Origin: Glossina fuscipes
Lineage: Eukaryota; Arthropoda; Insecta; Diptera; Glossinidae
Direction: 5' to 3'
DNA: 64,000 nt
Assembly (NCBI RefSeq): GCF_014805625.2
Contig: NW_023998414.1
Span: forward strand, 14,758,554 to 14,822,553
Shown here: piece by piece, positions 1-14,007 of the stretch
Layout: each line of letters starts with the position of its first letter
How positions within the stretch are numbered: position 1 is the first letter of the stretch
Program-made: the position numbers and the translations under genes
Notes under the pieces: model-generated
Told to the model about the DNA's origin: nothing
Seen by the model: the letters and a program-made list of their open reading frames with translations, nothing else
Database searches by the model: none

Positions 1-227
1 AATTTCTAATGTGCAAATTTTATTATCTTGTTGGTCTATACGGGGTAACGTAGATAGTTTTCTAAGACTCATTTAATATTTAAAGCGCACATTGCCTGAT
101 CGCCTTTTTATTAAGGGGTTTGAGAAAAAGCACTCAGTTCAACGGGTCAAGTTTTAAAACTTCCTAAGGCCGTAACAAAGCTACTTACCGATCCTTCGGT
201 ACGGTGCGGTTCTACCTTTCTATAGAG

Positions 228-245
228 TTTTTTTTTTTTTTTTTT
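228..245. repeat. poly(T) tract
   Basis: Eighteen T in a row. No retroposon body with target duplication could be recognised next to it, so it is listed only as a homopolymer. Confidence 0.9.
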
Positions 246-2562
246 CTTTATTATTAGAACTCCTTCATTTTATTTCTACTGTAATTAGTGGGGCGATTGG
301 GATCCGTGGGGACCGTGATTTTAATTAAACATATTTGCAATTAAAACAACATTTTTCATAATGCAGCCATTATTCAGGCCATTTCACGTCTATTGCGTTT
401 ACTAAGTATTGCCCTAACTCTTATGATTCATTTCCATTAAAATAAATGATATATTAAACTCTCTTAACAGGCATTTCGTCTTATGTAAGAATTGTTTTAT
501 TGAACGGTAAACGGTAACATAACATGCAGTAACAGTATCAACAACGACAACGATACTTGTCTCCATCTCATTATAATCGGCTCGTAATGCACGAGCACTA
601 CTACTATGACGAGCACTGCTACAGAACAACATTTCTGTTTCTGTAAGTTTTTACTATTTTACTATATATACCTTCAGCGGTTCCGTTTTACACGCGGAAT
701 ACATTACGGAAACAGGTTTCCTAAACTCAATTACCACGGAAAAGATAGCCCGGCATAACATTTATAGGTTTCTTTCCTTATTTAAGTGAAAAGGAGCAAA
801 AAAAAAAATTGGCTTTTTTTTTTAGCAAATGCTGGGCACTTCAAGTTTCGTTGCAAGTCGAATGTAAATTTTTTTTGCGAACAACAGCTGTCGCGTTGAC
901 TCAATACCTTAGTAAATTTAATTTTTAGCTCAACATTTCTAGCTATACATTTTTGCGCTTTATGTGAGCAATGAGCAAAAAGTTGACGAAAAAACATATG
1001 GGGTCTTTAAAGTGAAACTGCGAGCGCGAGCCTTATTGGAAAACCATAACAACTCAAGGTATACTCAAAAGAGAAGATTTTTTTCCTATTTTTTTTTTTT
1101 TTTTCTATATAAATAACTTTTACAGAATATTGCTTTTATTATTATTTATTATAGCGTTTGTTGTTGCCTTGTAGCCTTAAAGTAAAGTTTTTGTGGTTTT
1201 TTTTTGTTTTTTTTTCGCTTTAATTTTTTTAGTAAAGACACCATGAATCATTTTCCCAATAAACAGGTTTCTCCACAGAAATGCAAATTATTTTCCCGTT
1301 TTTTATTTTTCTTTTATTCATTTATTTGTCTATTTTTGAATTAATTTTATGCAAATAAGTCTTCATTTCAAAAAGATAAGAGCTATAGTTTTCTATATTA
1401 TGTTGTTTCATTAAAAAGCAAACAGGTTGTTATAGATAATATTAATAATTGTCAAAGATATCAATTCATTCCCCCACGCATTATACAATATATATATATA
1501 CACTACCACATGCCAGTTAGGAATAGGAAAACAATGGAAAAACGAGTTTGAAATAAGAATTTTATGCAAAACGGAATGCGATGCAAAAATTGAAGGCAGA
1601 GGAAACGCTTAACACTCTTTCATCATTTTGATGATTTGTTCGCTTATTACTGGAACTGATCGATGATGTGCACAACTTTCATGCCAAGAAAATTCTTCCC
1701 ATTATTATATTTATAACGAATTAAAGATCGAGATTTGGTTCAGCTCTTCTGTCTCTTATTGAGATTACATTTTGCCAGATTTTATTTCTTAAGACTAAAG
1801 TTTAAATTAGACAATACTTATACACGCATTTCAGTTGAATTTGAGGCTAATAATTAAGGAGATATGTGAGAAGCTTTGACTATCCTTTTATCTTAACGGA
1901 AGAATTACATTAATGGTTGGCGGAGGATGTCACAGATGTGACTAAATCTACTCAGATGACGATCGAGTGCATGCATGTCCGCGGATTAAAGTGTTTCATC
2001 TGTTTATCGCTCTTTTTGATACGCGGCAATTACTAATAGCTTCCTTTGCTCATCATAACATCATAACATATGCATAATTTTATCTATAGTCCAGACGCAT
2101 AGTGGACAGTAATTTATGTAAATATCATTTTGTTCATGTTCTACTACGGAGAGCGTAGACCAGGACGCTGCCATTCGTTAGCCAACTTTCGGTTGTGCAA
2201 TGGGCAAAAATTTGCCCAAAGTGAGTGTGATGAGCCCGCAAACAAGATCGTAATCTTGAATTGAAGCATCCTTAATATTGATCAGAAACTTAATAGAGAT
2301 GGCGCGATCATCTAACTTGCAAACCAACAATTACTAAACTGTTTTACATGAGCGCATACGCATGAGCGAACCAACTGTCTCTCCGTCTGCGTAATGTCTC
2401 TCATCAATTTTCTTGTAGCCACAAGCATGCCTCAGCTGGCGTAATATATCGGCTTTAAAGTTGGCAAAAGCATTAGCTGCTTAGCATGGTAAAGGGACGA
2501 AATCGATATAGGTGCAATCGGCTATAATGCAACGTAAACTAAGAACACATTTCTTTTCAACA

Positions 2563-2595
2563 ACAAAATTAATTAATTTTAATTAATTTCGTTTC
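2563..2595. promoter_or_regulatory. Cluster of AATTAATT palindromes
   Basis: The sequence repeats AATTAATT three times with a short T spacer, giving several overlapping TAAT/ATTA cores on both strands. TAAT is the core recognised by many homeodomain proteins, so the cluster could be a binding platform. In a genome this AT-rich such clusters also arise by chance, and no conservation can be tested here. Confidence 0.15.
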
Positions 2596-3825
2596 GTTTT
2601 CATTTTACAAACTCCATTCGACATGATATAAAAAAGTAAAGTGATAAGAAGATCAAGAGCCTCCTCCTTTACAACTTAAAAATTAATATGTTATTATTAT
2701 GATAATATTGTATATGTTAAGTAACATCACCAAAAAAAAAAAAAGAATCTTGTGATCTAAAAAAGTGAAATAGACAAACAGAAAAGCAAACATTTACAGT
2801 AATAGCCCTTCATTGACATAGGGGTGCCACCAGTTCCGATATTTTCTTCTAAAATCAACGCTTAACCCTAAAAATGTTGTCATAAAGAAGTTCGAAGGAA
2901 GAAATTGAGCGCAGATTGGGAGTAGAAAAATGCCAGGCTAGACTACTACAGATTATGTTTAAGAGTTTTTTTTTTTTTTTTTTGTGCAATATATAGATTT
3001 TTTATATGGCAATAAGCGACGGAAGACCATTCTGGACAACATAAGCCGGAGCGGTATAAAACGTGAACGAATGAAACGCGGTTTTGATAATTAATTTGTT
3101 CTTATACATGTTTAAACTTGCATTTCTATTCATCAATGGATAAAGCATTTTGATAGTCTTCTCAACTTTATGGATAATGCAACTAATGTGACAGTTAAAG
3201 TTACGCTTGTGATGCAACACTGCATCTATATGCTTGACGTCACTCATCAAAGAATGTTATTAGCACACATCGTCAAAGCATGTTGGAGGGTGACATAAGG
3301 GTTACGCTTACGTATAAAAAAGATCGGTTGAGTTTTCGGTCCCTTAAGTTAAAAATCTTCCATTTTTTTTTTGAAAAAAAACACACGGGCAATTATAGTG
3401 TTAACAAAAATGCCTGAACAAAAAATCGCATTGTCCTGAATAAGAATGGAAATCATACATGCACTTGGTAATGGAATATCTGCACTGAAGTTATTATTTA
3501 GTACAGATGATAGACACGATCGTTGGATCGTGGACCATTTGCACCGATTACAATGGAGTGGAGGGAACCGGAAGAACCTATATTGACGTTAAAGCGTGTG
3601 TCTTAACGCTGTTCTTCTTAGAAGAGAATTCATCCTAAAGTCAGATTTCTTTTTCTGTTCAGTAATTTTTTTTTTTAAGTGTCTAACTAAAATTTTCGCT
3701 TCACAACGGTCTGTCGTTATGTCTATTAAAGGTAATTTTAATGTTATGCTTGCGAAACTAACTATATCGCATATTATCGTGGTAAGAGGTTTTCAAGTTA
3801 AAGCCTAACATTCCTAGATATATTA

Positions 3826-4200
3826 GGTGATATTGAAAATTCTCTGCAATTTTTTTGCGAGATGGTGTTGATGCCTTTGATGACAAATTAAGCTTACATT
3901 TTTTGTGCAGATATTTTTCTAATTCTTTGCTCGTGCCAAAAGCTATATTGATTTGAAAATGAGTGAAATAGCTGAAGAAATATAGAAAGGAAAAAATGTT
4001 GCCAAAAAAAAATTCGCGAATTGTACGGTGGGAATGCGGTGCGTGAATGAAGGACCCCGGAGCGGTTTGCTTGATTCAGGTTTGGAAATTTCAATGTCAA
4101 AGACAAGCCTTAGTGGCAGTAAAAATCAACCGCATGGCAATTTGGAATCATTTGAAAAAAGCAGGCTACAAAGAGACGGTTGAAACCGCGGCGACTTTCC
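3826..4200 (+). mobile_element. Mariner-like transposase relic (N-terminal part)
   Basis: Conceptual translation in several frames gives fragments typical of the N-terminal DNA-binding half of mariner transposases. They are KGKNVAKK..IREL at about 3988-4023, then VRE and ERFA*FRFGNFNVKDKP (GNFNVKDKP at 4084-4110), and WNHLKKAGYK (from 4143). The second and third lie in different frames with stops between, and the linker is much shorter than in an intact protein, so the copy carries frameshifts and a deletion. The catalytic half with the DDD residues is not visible downstream. The TA followed by GGTGATATTGAAAATTCTC at 3824 has the position and look of a 5' terminal inverted repeat about 130 bp before the coding part, but no partner repeat was found. 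The assignment to mariner is fairly secure; the subfamily is uncertain. Confidence 0.6.
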
Positions 4201-4831
4201 AATATGACCCTAATATGGAGGGATAAAGCTCTTAGTTTCACTAAACAGAACTTGTGTTTAAAAATTTTCTTATTTGAAATTGTTTCGCTAACAATTTTGT
4301 AAAAGTTCATATATACATGCATATGGATGAGAAAGTAGTGAAAGGAAAGTTCAACTGAAGAAAATTACTATTCATATTTTTGCTTTGCTTTTGGCCTGAT
4401 GATGGCGTTGCTGTTGCCTACTGCTACTGCAAATATGCACAAATTAATAAAGTACAGAATAGTTAAATTGTCAGGATGATTGGCTGAATGAACGAAACGA
4501 AAAAAATGTTTATATAAATGAAATGAATGAACCAGTCAGGGATTCTTTTTCTCTCTATAAATGTCAGTTGGCTTAAGGAACAATATTATCAACGCAACAA
4601 CAGCATGATGATGAACAGTAAGACAATAGTGACGGCGGCTACTGAACAACTGGATATTTTTTATATTATTCCGGGTGTCCTGTGCTTCTGTGGCTGAAAT
4701 TCTAGAATTTCAAAAAGCCTTTTATTGCCAGGAGCACACAGTTATACACATGAACATTCAACATTTGCTGCTGACTGATATACTGATATATTGTAATGGT
4801 AAACAGCTTTTGATTTTTTTTTCATTCATTC

Positions 4832-4833
4832 AT

Positions 4834-4864
<31 letters not shown>

Positions 4865-4867
4865 TTT
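4832..4867. repeat. (ATTT)n microsatellite
   Basis: About nine tandem ATTT units directly following two ATTC units; a plain tetranucleotide expansion. Confidence 0.95.
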
Positions 4868-7116
4868 TTTTCTCCATTTCATTCGCGATAACGTTATCAC
4901 GCAGAAGAGAGATGGTCAGAGGCGTGATAATATTATATTGTGTTAAATGAAAATATTTCAGCGCTTCATATTTTCATTTATTCTCCATTTTTTTTTTTTT
5001 TTTTTTTTTGCAATTTCTTTTACTATCACTCACTCGGTTATTTATTTTTCATATTATCTTTTATTCCGTATCAAATTAAGGAATTCCATGAATTCTAGAG
5101 TATTTTTTTTTTTCTTTGCTGTTTTGCCTTTTACATCCTTCGACTCCTTTATTTAAATACTCGACATAATGAAAATACTGGAACGTATACATGCACTTAA
5201 GCATACATTCATAAAAGAATATTCATTAATGTGAGATACTTAAAAAGAATAGCGCAAAAAAAAATTTTCTTTCTGCTTTAGAACGAATAGTTTATATCTA
5301 TTATCTGAGAAATGATTTTAAAATTAGAACATGTGCACTACGTTCCGCAGGCAGTAATCAAAAAACACCGGTTTCACTAGATGACAAAAAAAGTGTGTTC
5401 TTCTATAAGAAGAAAATATACGATGGTAGTCGGTGCAATTTTTAAGGATCGTAAACGCTCTCCAAATCTGATCTGTGGAAATCACTTAAGGACCACTACG
5501 ATAATTCTCATGCATGGAAAAGGCAGATTCTCAATGGCAATCGAACTAAGATTAAACTGCCCGACACAAATTGATTTAATAAAAACATCACTAATCGGTA
5601 CATTAGTAACAGATATTAATATTGCTTTAGTTTTTTTTTTTTTTTTTTTTGTAATATTCATTTGCATCTCTCTTACGTTTAGATTGCTAAAACAATTTCG
5701 GGCTTAATTTCGTCATTATGCAAAACCGTTTGCTACCCCGCCTTAAGGACATTTGTGGGACAATATCTCCACTTGTGTGCCGAGAGCAAAATTTCTTTTT
5801 AGTTGTTTTGTAAAATTACAAGGGTTAGGGTGTATTGAAAAGCGGCTATGAAATATTTTTGAGAAACAAAATGATTGAGGACAGTGTTGGCAAAGCAGTT
5901 TGCCTGTTTACGTGGCTTCTGTTACCGTATCGCTGCAGCTTAAAATTTGTATCTAGAACTTAAGTTCTATCTAACGAGGAACGGGTGACTTTTTTGAAAA
6001 AAAATTAACGACCACATTAATCTCTTTAAATTTTTTTTTCGCTTTTGAAAAAAATAATTCGAACATTGGCCAAGGAGTCAGTCAATTTTAACTTATCGAG
6101 AAAAACTTCCAGGGAGAGTGGTTGAAAATTGAAGGAGCCAGTGATACGTTATGTTTGGGAAATGTGATTGCGAGAAAAACGCGATTACATTTTTGGATAT
6201 AGACTTTCAAAAATTTTTCTTTAGTCCTTTTGGTACCTTTGACATGCGCTAAATTATTTAGTGCCCTTAAAATATCTGTAATGTGGCTCCACAAAAATGT
6301 GCGGCGTATTGATTTTTGGTCCCGTTAGGATTTTGCTTTACCCGCGATCACATATATTTGAATAGTGTAAGGAATATTTGAACTAAAAAATAAAAACAAA
6401 AATCCACAAACTGATATTGGCTTTTAAGGCAATGATATCACAAAATCTTTTAAATTTGACAGACGAATTGTTTTATTTATTATAATGAATAGAAAAAAAA
6501 CTTAAAATAAAGTCCCTGTTAAACCCTTTGCGTTGTAAATCGAATAAAAAACTTAACATATTTGTTTATCGATATAAATAGGGTTAACATGAATGAAGGA
6601 GAATTGCGAATAGCATGTCGGTTATGGTGTATATGCACGCATATATATACTTGTAGCAAAGGAAAATGAAAATATGCAGATGTTTCATAAGCTTCTCAAC
6701 TTTCACTCGGTCCTTTCAAGAATGATTGCTTAACAAATCTTCTCCTATAACGGATAGAGATGAAGCATTTGTCTAGAAAGCAGCCTAATGAAATTTAAAA
6801 AAAAAAAAAAAGGGAGGTTGTAAAATATCTGTATAAATTTATTATCTTTTCGCCCCAGGTCAACATATTTAAACTCTCTGCAGATTTATTTCAATCGAGT
6901 TGACTGCTTTATAAAGCAGAAATAAATTCCACGTTTTTATATTCACAGAGTATAAAATTTTATGAAAGGAATTGCTGTTAAAGCGACATTGTGTGGCGTG
7001 TGAGCACTGCATTGTTAATAGTATTGTAGTAATCATTTATACGCCCGGAGGTTCATTTAAATATGAAATAATCGTTTTTTTTTTTGTTTTTATGTACGTT
7101 TTTTTTTTTTTTTTTG

Positions 7117-7147
<31 letters not shown>

Positions 7148-7148
7148 A
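7117..7148. repeat. Compound (TA)n(TG)n microsatellite
   Basis: A TA run passes directly into a TG run. Such compound alternating purine-pyrimidine tracts can adopt left-handed DNA, although no function is implied. Confidence 0.95.
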
Positions 7149-7386
7149 TTTAAGTGTAACTTAAAAATGTCTCTCTTATCGTTATATGTAATACATGACT
7201 GTTTAAAATGTATTCATTATATGCACTCTCTATAAATTTATTTATGTAGATTTCATAATACATAAGTAAATAATTAAACATAATTGAATATGAAGAAAAA
7301 TGCACTTTTATACCACAAACATCATATCAGTACAAGCACTCAAGTGTGTACTCTTTTTTCTGTTTTCCATTTTACCTTTTTTTTGC

Positions 7387-7410
7387 TTTTTTTTTTTTTT
7401 TTTTTTTTTT
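7387..7410. repeat. poly(T) tract
   Basis: Twenty-four T in a row, flanked by AT-rich unique sequence. Confidence 0.9.
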
Positions 7411-8364
7411 GGTTAAACATTTTATTTATAGATGTATAAAAACTTTCGTATACATATAAACATATACATTTTTAATTGCTTGTAAAGTTTAACACGGCTA
7501 CGATTGCAGCAACAATAATTAATTAATAATTATTTGCTCGCCGCAAATATATAAACGCACACACGTTCATATACACATGGAGCAGTGAAAACCAAACCAA
7601 CAATAGAATATTTGTGAAACCAATGCTTTTCGTTTCGCAAATAAAGAAAAAAAAATAAATAAAAACAAAAACAAAAAAAAAAAAAAAACAATGAAAAAAC
7701 AAATAAATAAACATTTTGCAAATTTTTCTACTTTAATACAGCGAGTAGTTATTCACTTATATATAAAGATGTGTGAGAGCTGAATTGTATGTGTACATAT
7801 GCGATTGTTTTACAATTACGATTACTGCAATATAATTACAAAAAAGCAAGAGCAACAGCAAAAACAACAACAACAATAAGAATAATAATAATAATAACAA
7901 CAAGAGCAACATAAACGATAACAATAACAAAAATTGTAATATATATGCCTAAGCTTTGTGTATTTTCCACACATGCATTTTTCTTTTGGTGCTTGGTTGC
8001 GTGCCGTGTGTAGATGTGTGCATTTATTTATTGAATGTTTAACAACACAAACTTCAATAACAATAATTACAATAGACGTGTGGAAAAAAATTAACTCGAT
8101 TTTTGTATTTTAAAAATAATCAACAGAGTTTATTAAACACATACAACAAAAATAACAACAGCAACAACAACAACAACACCAACAGTAATGATAATAATAA
8201 TAAACCTCAAATAAAAGCAAAAAAACGAGAAAGAAAAAACCTTTTTTTTTTTTAAATTCATAAATGTAATACAATAAAAACAATTTACTCGTAGAAATCT
8301 GTGGCCAACGAGTCCAATGATGATGATAATAAAAATAATAATAATAATAGTGGTGTACCTACGC

Positions 8365-8403
<39 letters not shown>

Positions 8404-8408
8404 TGTAT
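8365..8408. repeat. (AT)n / (GTAT)n microsatellite
   Basis: About twelve AT units followed by degenerate GTAT units. Confidence 0.95.
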
Positions 8409-10359
8409 AGTTTAATGTAAAGAAAATTGTAAAGTAAATCCGTTAAATTTCTAAATAAACAATTTAAGTTTTCTATACTCGCTCATTTAGATATAAATTT
8501 ATTAAATTAAACAGATTCGAGTTGTTTGATTAAAATATTGCCTTTTAGTTATAACTTTTATATAAAAATTATTTTCTGCTATGTAAACAAAAAAGCTTAG
8601 ACCATTATAACATATTTTAGGGATCTTCTCTCTCTTTGCCTAACTAACAAAATACATTTTTACCGACATGCTTCTCTCTCGCAGCATAATACTAACGTCG
8701 CTCATACGACCAGTTGTTCAGTTTTAATGACTTTACAAATAAATAAGTTTAAGGAAAGAGAATCGAGCAAAACAAAAAAGAAAATACATTCATTACCTTC
8801 GTATTGATCCTTGGTTTTTTTTTTTTTTTTTTGAATATATATATGTATACCAGAAATAAACATTATCTTAATATATTTAATATCTATGGCAATGAGCACT
8901 TGCTGATCTACATAAGCTGTTATTATTCAATAACATATAATATTCGAAGCAACGTATAACGTAAACATTGATTATCTTTTTTATAGAATAACGCAATAAC
9001 AAAACGATTCGATTTCAATCGAAGGATAGACAAATAAAGGTAAATGTTTTTCGTTTTCCACGGTGACCAGAAATACATGCAACCATGAATAAGATGGTCA
9101 TGCGGCAACCAATTCATAAGCGTAATGCTCTTTTGCGTTACTTAACGTAACAGTATCTGTGCGAGATATAATGTATATATGCCTACGTAGTAGCCGTTTG
9201 TTATGGAAGCCAGACTAAGAGTTTGATCAGTAACTTTTCTAACTGCGAACATTTGACAAAACGAATATAAGCCCAGTGCTAGGCGAACATCGTTTAAACA
9301 AAGTAAGTAAAAATATTTGCGAATTATAGGCACTTAAATCCCTAGAGTCAAAGCAGTTTTATTACATTAACAGAAGTAATAGCTTTAAGTATTTTTTTAA
9401 ATGGTAAGCGAGTGTGCAGCATTCCCAGCGGAAAAAATTTTACCTGAAGAAAAACAATGATTTTCCCAAACAGTTATGATTACCTCATTTGCGTTTACCT
9501 TAAGGAGGTTGCAGGTAAACGCCTGTATCAAACCGAAATATGGGCGATGTGGGTGACAACGCGGCGGATTGATGAAGAAAAGGTAACAAGCAGAAACACT
9601 ACAGTTGGGCAGGGCCAATTATTATATACACAAACTTACTTTCTCTAATACAAGTTTTAACTTAATTTCATGGTGAAATATCAAAAATTATAGAGTATTG
9701 TCATGGGAAAGCACATTTGTCATGACAGGCCTTATATGTAGTGGGGGACCAAAAGAGACACTAACGTTGTTCAAACTTAGCAGAGTTGACTTTCTTATTT
9801 CTCAATTGTTTTTCATCATGAAGCACTACAAACTAGACCTTTTTCGCATACAAAGGCTTAGTTTTCATGTGAACCCTCATACGAGATAGGGTCTGAGAAA
9901 TGCACGTTATATATAGAAAGAAATGGAGTTTCTTTGTCAAATTTTTATTTTGCCGTAAGAAATCTTACCTTTTTTCACATTTCTTAAAAAGCTTCATAAA
10001 ATATTCTAACCCCCAGATTGAAAGAAAAAATATCATTGCTTAAAGGTGCAAAAAGTTTTTTGTTTAGTTTTTTTTCTAACATAAACCATACATCACTTTG
10101 AAAGAGTTGCTTTACTTGTCTGAGTAATTATTCTTTACATAACTCCGATCACTGGATAAAATTTAATGCAATTTTGGTTCATTTATCAATAATTTGATCC
10201 ACTTTCATTATGCAATAGACTTTCATTGCTCAAACAAAATAAACACGATGTTGATGAATTGCACCCAACGTAGTTTGTGAAAAAGAGAAAAAATAAAAAA
10301 CAAAACACGATTGTTTGGAAATTTTATTTATTTAATTGTTTATTTCAATTGAAAGGAAG

Positions 10360-10960
10360 CGTCGCGGCATTGTGAAGGAATAATGGAAGCGAGATGCAAG
10401 ATGTCATGATGTGGGACGGGTAAGCCGCAACGCTCAGCGACAAAGTCGAATATTCATGCCTCTTATTTCATATTATGACTTGTTTCGTGTTGTATTTCGA
10501 CTCGTGCGAAATGCTACTAATTAAAATCAACACAATTGAGCCATAAAGGTTATTAAAGGCAATTAAGTCCCAATCGGCCAAAGGGCATGGTGACGTAGTT
10601 CTTCCATTCCCCATAGAATTCACATAAATCTTGCTGGCTGAACGCTAGTAGTTTTTTAGTATGGCATTGTCAAACTAGTTGACTAAAAGCTCAAAGCACC
10701 GCACTCGAATATGCTTGTCACAGTAGCAGCGTTTGTTAAACATTAGGATCCTTCTATTTATTATTTGCGATTTGTGACTTGTGACCTATCGCTGAGCAAA
10801 GCGTTCATTCTTATGATGACGTAATGAAGAAACTGATAATTTAATGAATAATTTCAAGCAAAGAATCGAAAAGGTAATGGTTAACGACAGATAAGAGTAT
10901 ACGTTTAGAACGAATCAACCCACGGAGCCCGAAGGTTGGTTGTTATGCTAAAATCTGCTA
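10360..10960. promoter_or_regulatory. Balanced-composition block, possible cis-regulatory DNA
   Basis: This block lacks homopolymers and has clearly higher GC content than its surroundings. It contains CCATAAAGGTTATTAAAGGC and AATTAAG motifs of the kind bound by homeodomain proteins, but no open frame of interest. Enhancers often stand out in this way in fly intergenic DNA. The call is only a suggestion, since nothing but composition supports it. Confidence 0.12.
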
Positions 10961-11500
10961 GCATTCAGTCGCTTGTGATTTATATGGATTTCAATGAGAT
11001 TAGAAAAATGCAGAGAACGTGAACATGTACAGTTAATAGTTTTGAAGGTCGGAAGCGTTTCTTACCAAAAAAAAAAAATTACTGACAATTTGATGTGGAA
11101 ATATAAGCAAACCAAGCATCAACGCAATCGAAAGACAACTTTGAATGCGTGCACAAACATCTGTACTGAGACTTAGCATTCATGCAAGCACACGTAAATG
11201 CATACACACATCTATGCAGCATACATGCAGCAAGCAATATGTACAAGAAATTTTTAGAAGAAAAAAGCGAATAAAAATTTTTGGGAATTTCATTAAAAAT
11301 GAAATATTTACTAAATAATTATTTTAAGGTGGGTGGGATAAGCAAAAATTGACGTGAATTACCGAAAAAAAAAAAAGAAAAAAAGAGTGAAGGGATGTTG
11401 CGTTGAGAGAGATGCCAAAAACAATTTTATATAAACAAAAGCGTACTTATTCGAATACATTTCGTATACATGTATTGAACGCTTTGTGTGAATATAATAA

Positions 11501-11503
<3 letters not shown>

Positions 11504-11535
<32 letters not shown>
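11504..11535. repeat. (TA)n microsatellite
   Basis: About sixteen TA units, followed by further TA-rich degenerate sequence to about 11.62 kb. Confidence 0.95.
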
Positions 11536-11539
<4 letters not shown>

Positions 11540-13230
11540 TAAATATATATGTAATGTACATATATATATTTATGTATTTATGTATCTACGTATAAACGTA
11601 TATATGTAACTGCGCATATGTAAGTTTGTAGTCATAATTTTGTGTTTCTGTTTATGTTCGTTCGTTCATACAGCCCCTCAGGTTTTCAAACATTTTCATT
11701 TATATGCAAGTGTGGGTAAAATTCAGGCGAAATTTTGTTAATTAACCTGAAACACACATTGCGAGTGATGCACATATGCATGTACTTGCATACACAAATA
11801 TGCATATGTGTACATATACAATACGAACAATATGTAGATCCATGCAATTGCATGCCTTGATTTATTCTCAATAATACAAATGGCCAAATATGCAAAACAT
11901 TGTTGTTCTTGTTGTTAGGATGTGGGCAAATGTATGCTGTACATGCCTATGCGTGCGCTTTTGCTTCTGTCCATATACGTTGAGGTTTCCGAACAATTTT
12001 GTTATTAATTTTCTCTGTATTCAACGAAAGTATGTGTTGCACGATGAATGCTTATATTAATTTTCAAAATTAATAACGTTTTGCTTAAAATTATTGCGTA
12101 TGGTTATCCATATAGATAGAAATGACGGTGTGCATTTGATTTCTGATAGCTATAGAAACAGTGACTACAACAACAATAACAACAAGAACAAGAGAAAGAA
12201 CAAAAACAACAACAACAACAATAATAATAATAATAATCGTCATCTAAACGCACTAAATTAAAATAAATGACCATAAACCTTAAATATCTTAATAGTAACA
12301 TATACGTACACACATTTACGCAAACTTTTTCATATTAATTAATTTTAGGTAAAGAATTTAAAAAATTTTCAAAAAATTATCTCTCCTTGGCTAACGTCGT
12401 GATTAGGAAATATTTTGTAAAAGATAAAATTTCAAAAATTTTTGGAAAATTATTACAACATCATCGTCACTCATCCGAGTTATGTCACTTTGTTGATACA
12501 CTTGCTTTTGTTTTATACAAGAATTTTTCGAGGGTTAAGCTAATCGGTTGGAAACGCAAGGAATTAATGTAGAAACCTCTGTGCAGTCAACATAAATATC
12601 CACAGCAGCATCAACATCAACATCAAATTCAACATCATCATCATCAATATTGCTATCGATATGGTTATCAAATGGTATGCATAAATTCGTAGCGATATGG
12701 AAATATTTGAGAATTACCGTACAATAGCAACTGAATGCTATGAAAAGTATCTCTGAGACCAATAATAACGACAACAATTACAACAACCCCCTGACAACAA
12801 GGGATAGTAAAGAATTTCAACCAGAAATCAAATTTCACTCACTGCTATTCCCATTGGCGCTACGATCATCGCACACTGTTGTTATTGTTCGTATTGTTTA
12901 ATAAAATAGACAATAATATCTACACGATAGACTGCATTTTAGTAATAAAATGTTATTATAGAAGAGAGGCCGCCACACGCACCCGAAAAAGCGTATGTAT
13001 GCATGTGTACAGGTGTATTTGCATATAGAGACACGCCCATATGTAGATTAGTACTCGTGCAAACGTATCCCGCTATTAGCAATTGAATTTTACAAAAATG
13101 CATGCATAAATGAATGATGTACTTTGTCCAGTGTCTCAGTGATGATGATGAAAAAGTGCCAGTAGAACTTTGGTATGCACAATTTTGTTCATATTGCACA
13201 AGAATGGAATTTTCTCTACGATTTTCGTTT

Positions 13231-13302
13231 GGTGCTGTCGGTGCTGTTGCTGTTGCTGTTGTTGTTGCTGTTGCTGTTGCTATTGCTATTGCTATTGCTG
13301 TT
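13231..13302. repeat. (TGCTGT)n / (TGCTAT)n repeat
   Basis: Hexamer repeat of TGCTGT grading into TGCTAT. All frames stay open through it and give poly-Leu, poly-Cys or Ala-Val strings, which produces spurious ORFs on both strands. It resembles the CAG/CAA ('opa') triplet runs that are common in fly genomes. No coding context surrounds it. Confidence 0.9.
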
Positions 13303-13454
13303 ATTACCATCATATCGTGAATGTTTGGGCAAAAAAATTCTCTACATTCTTCTCCCTAGTCTCCTATCGCGACTATAAACTCATATAATCAACAAAACCA
13401 TTCAAAGTGAAAGGAAAAAAAAAAATGCAAAAATCAAATACCGATTCGTTTCAA

Positions 13455-13469
13455 CATCATCAGCATCAC

Positions 13470-13504
<35 letters not shown>
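13455..13504. repeat. (CAT)n microsatellite
   Basis: About sixteen CAT/ATC units with two impurities near the left end. Confidence 0.95.
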
Positions 13505-13971
13505 AGATATCTGTCAACAGTGTGCATAGAACGACAGTTTTGGTTATTGGCATACAACTCAATCATCATCAGCTATTGAGCATACTGAACATATTACAAA
13601 GTTATCCAGTTCTTGCTGATGGTGGTGGTGGTGGCTTTAATGTTTTCTTTTCTCTTTTCACTTTTCACTTTTCTCTTTCTCGCCTTTCCTTTTCTCTACG
13701 TATATGCATGTACTGCAACTAATTGTTGCTGTGCATGCATGAGTTCGCTTATGCTTCCATATGTCAATTTACTATCATTCAAGTTGTCCACACTGCATAT
13801 TTCAAATAAAATTGTTTGGTGTTGATATTAATGTTTTAAAACATTTTCATTTCTTTACATATCTCTGCAGTCGGCTGTTCATCCCTCCCTAGTTTAGATT
13901 AAAAAGAGAAAAAAATAAATTATTTGACTAGAAATTTCCACATGTTGCACTTATTGATGAAATATTTTCCC

Positions 13972-13974
<3 letters not shown>

Positions 13975-14006
<32 letters not shown>
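13975..14006. repeat. poly(T) tract, 32 bp
   Basis: One of the longest homopolymers of the window; no adjacent retroposon body was recognised. Confidence 0.9.

Positions 14007-14007
<1 letters not shown>

Larger units (their letters stand above)
1..3825. other. AT-rich non-coding DNA, no gene seen
   Basis: No open frame here looks coding; the few frames of 60-80 codons are interrupted by runs of T, K or F encoded by homopolymers. The stretch contains T tracts at about 228-245, 1089-1104 and 2965-2983. Sequence between about 1.6 and 2.55 kb has more balanced base composition and could be regulatory, but nothing in it identifies a gene or a known element. Confidence 0.6.

Noticed and set aside
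12939..13320. Open frames of 66-124 codons on both strands
   Set aside because: They are translations of the TGCTGT/TGCTAT repeat and its flanks (poly-Leu, poly-Cys, Ala-Thr strings) with no other domain.
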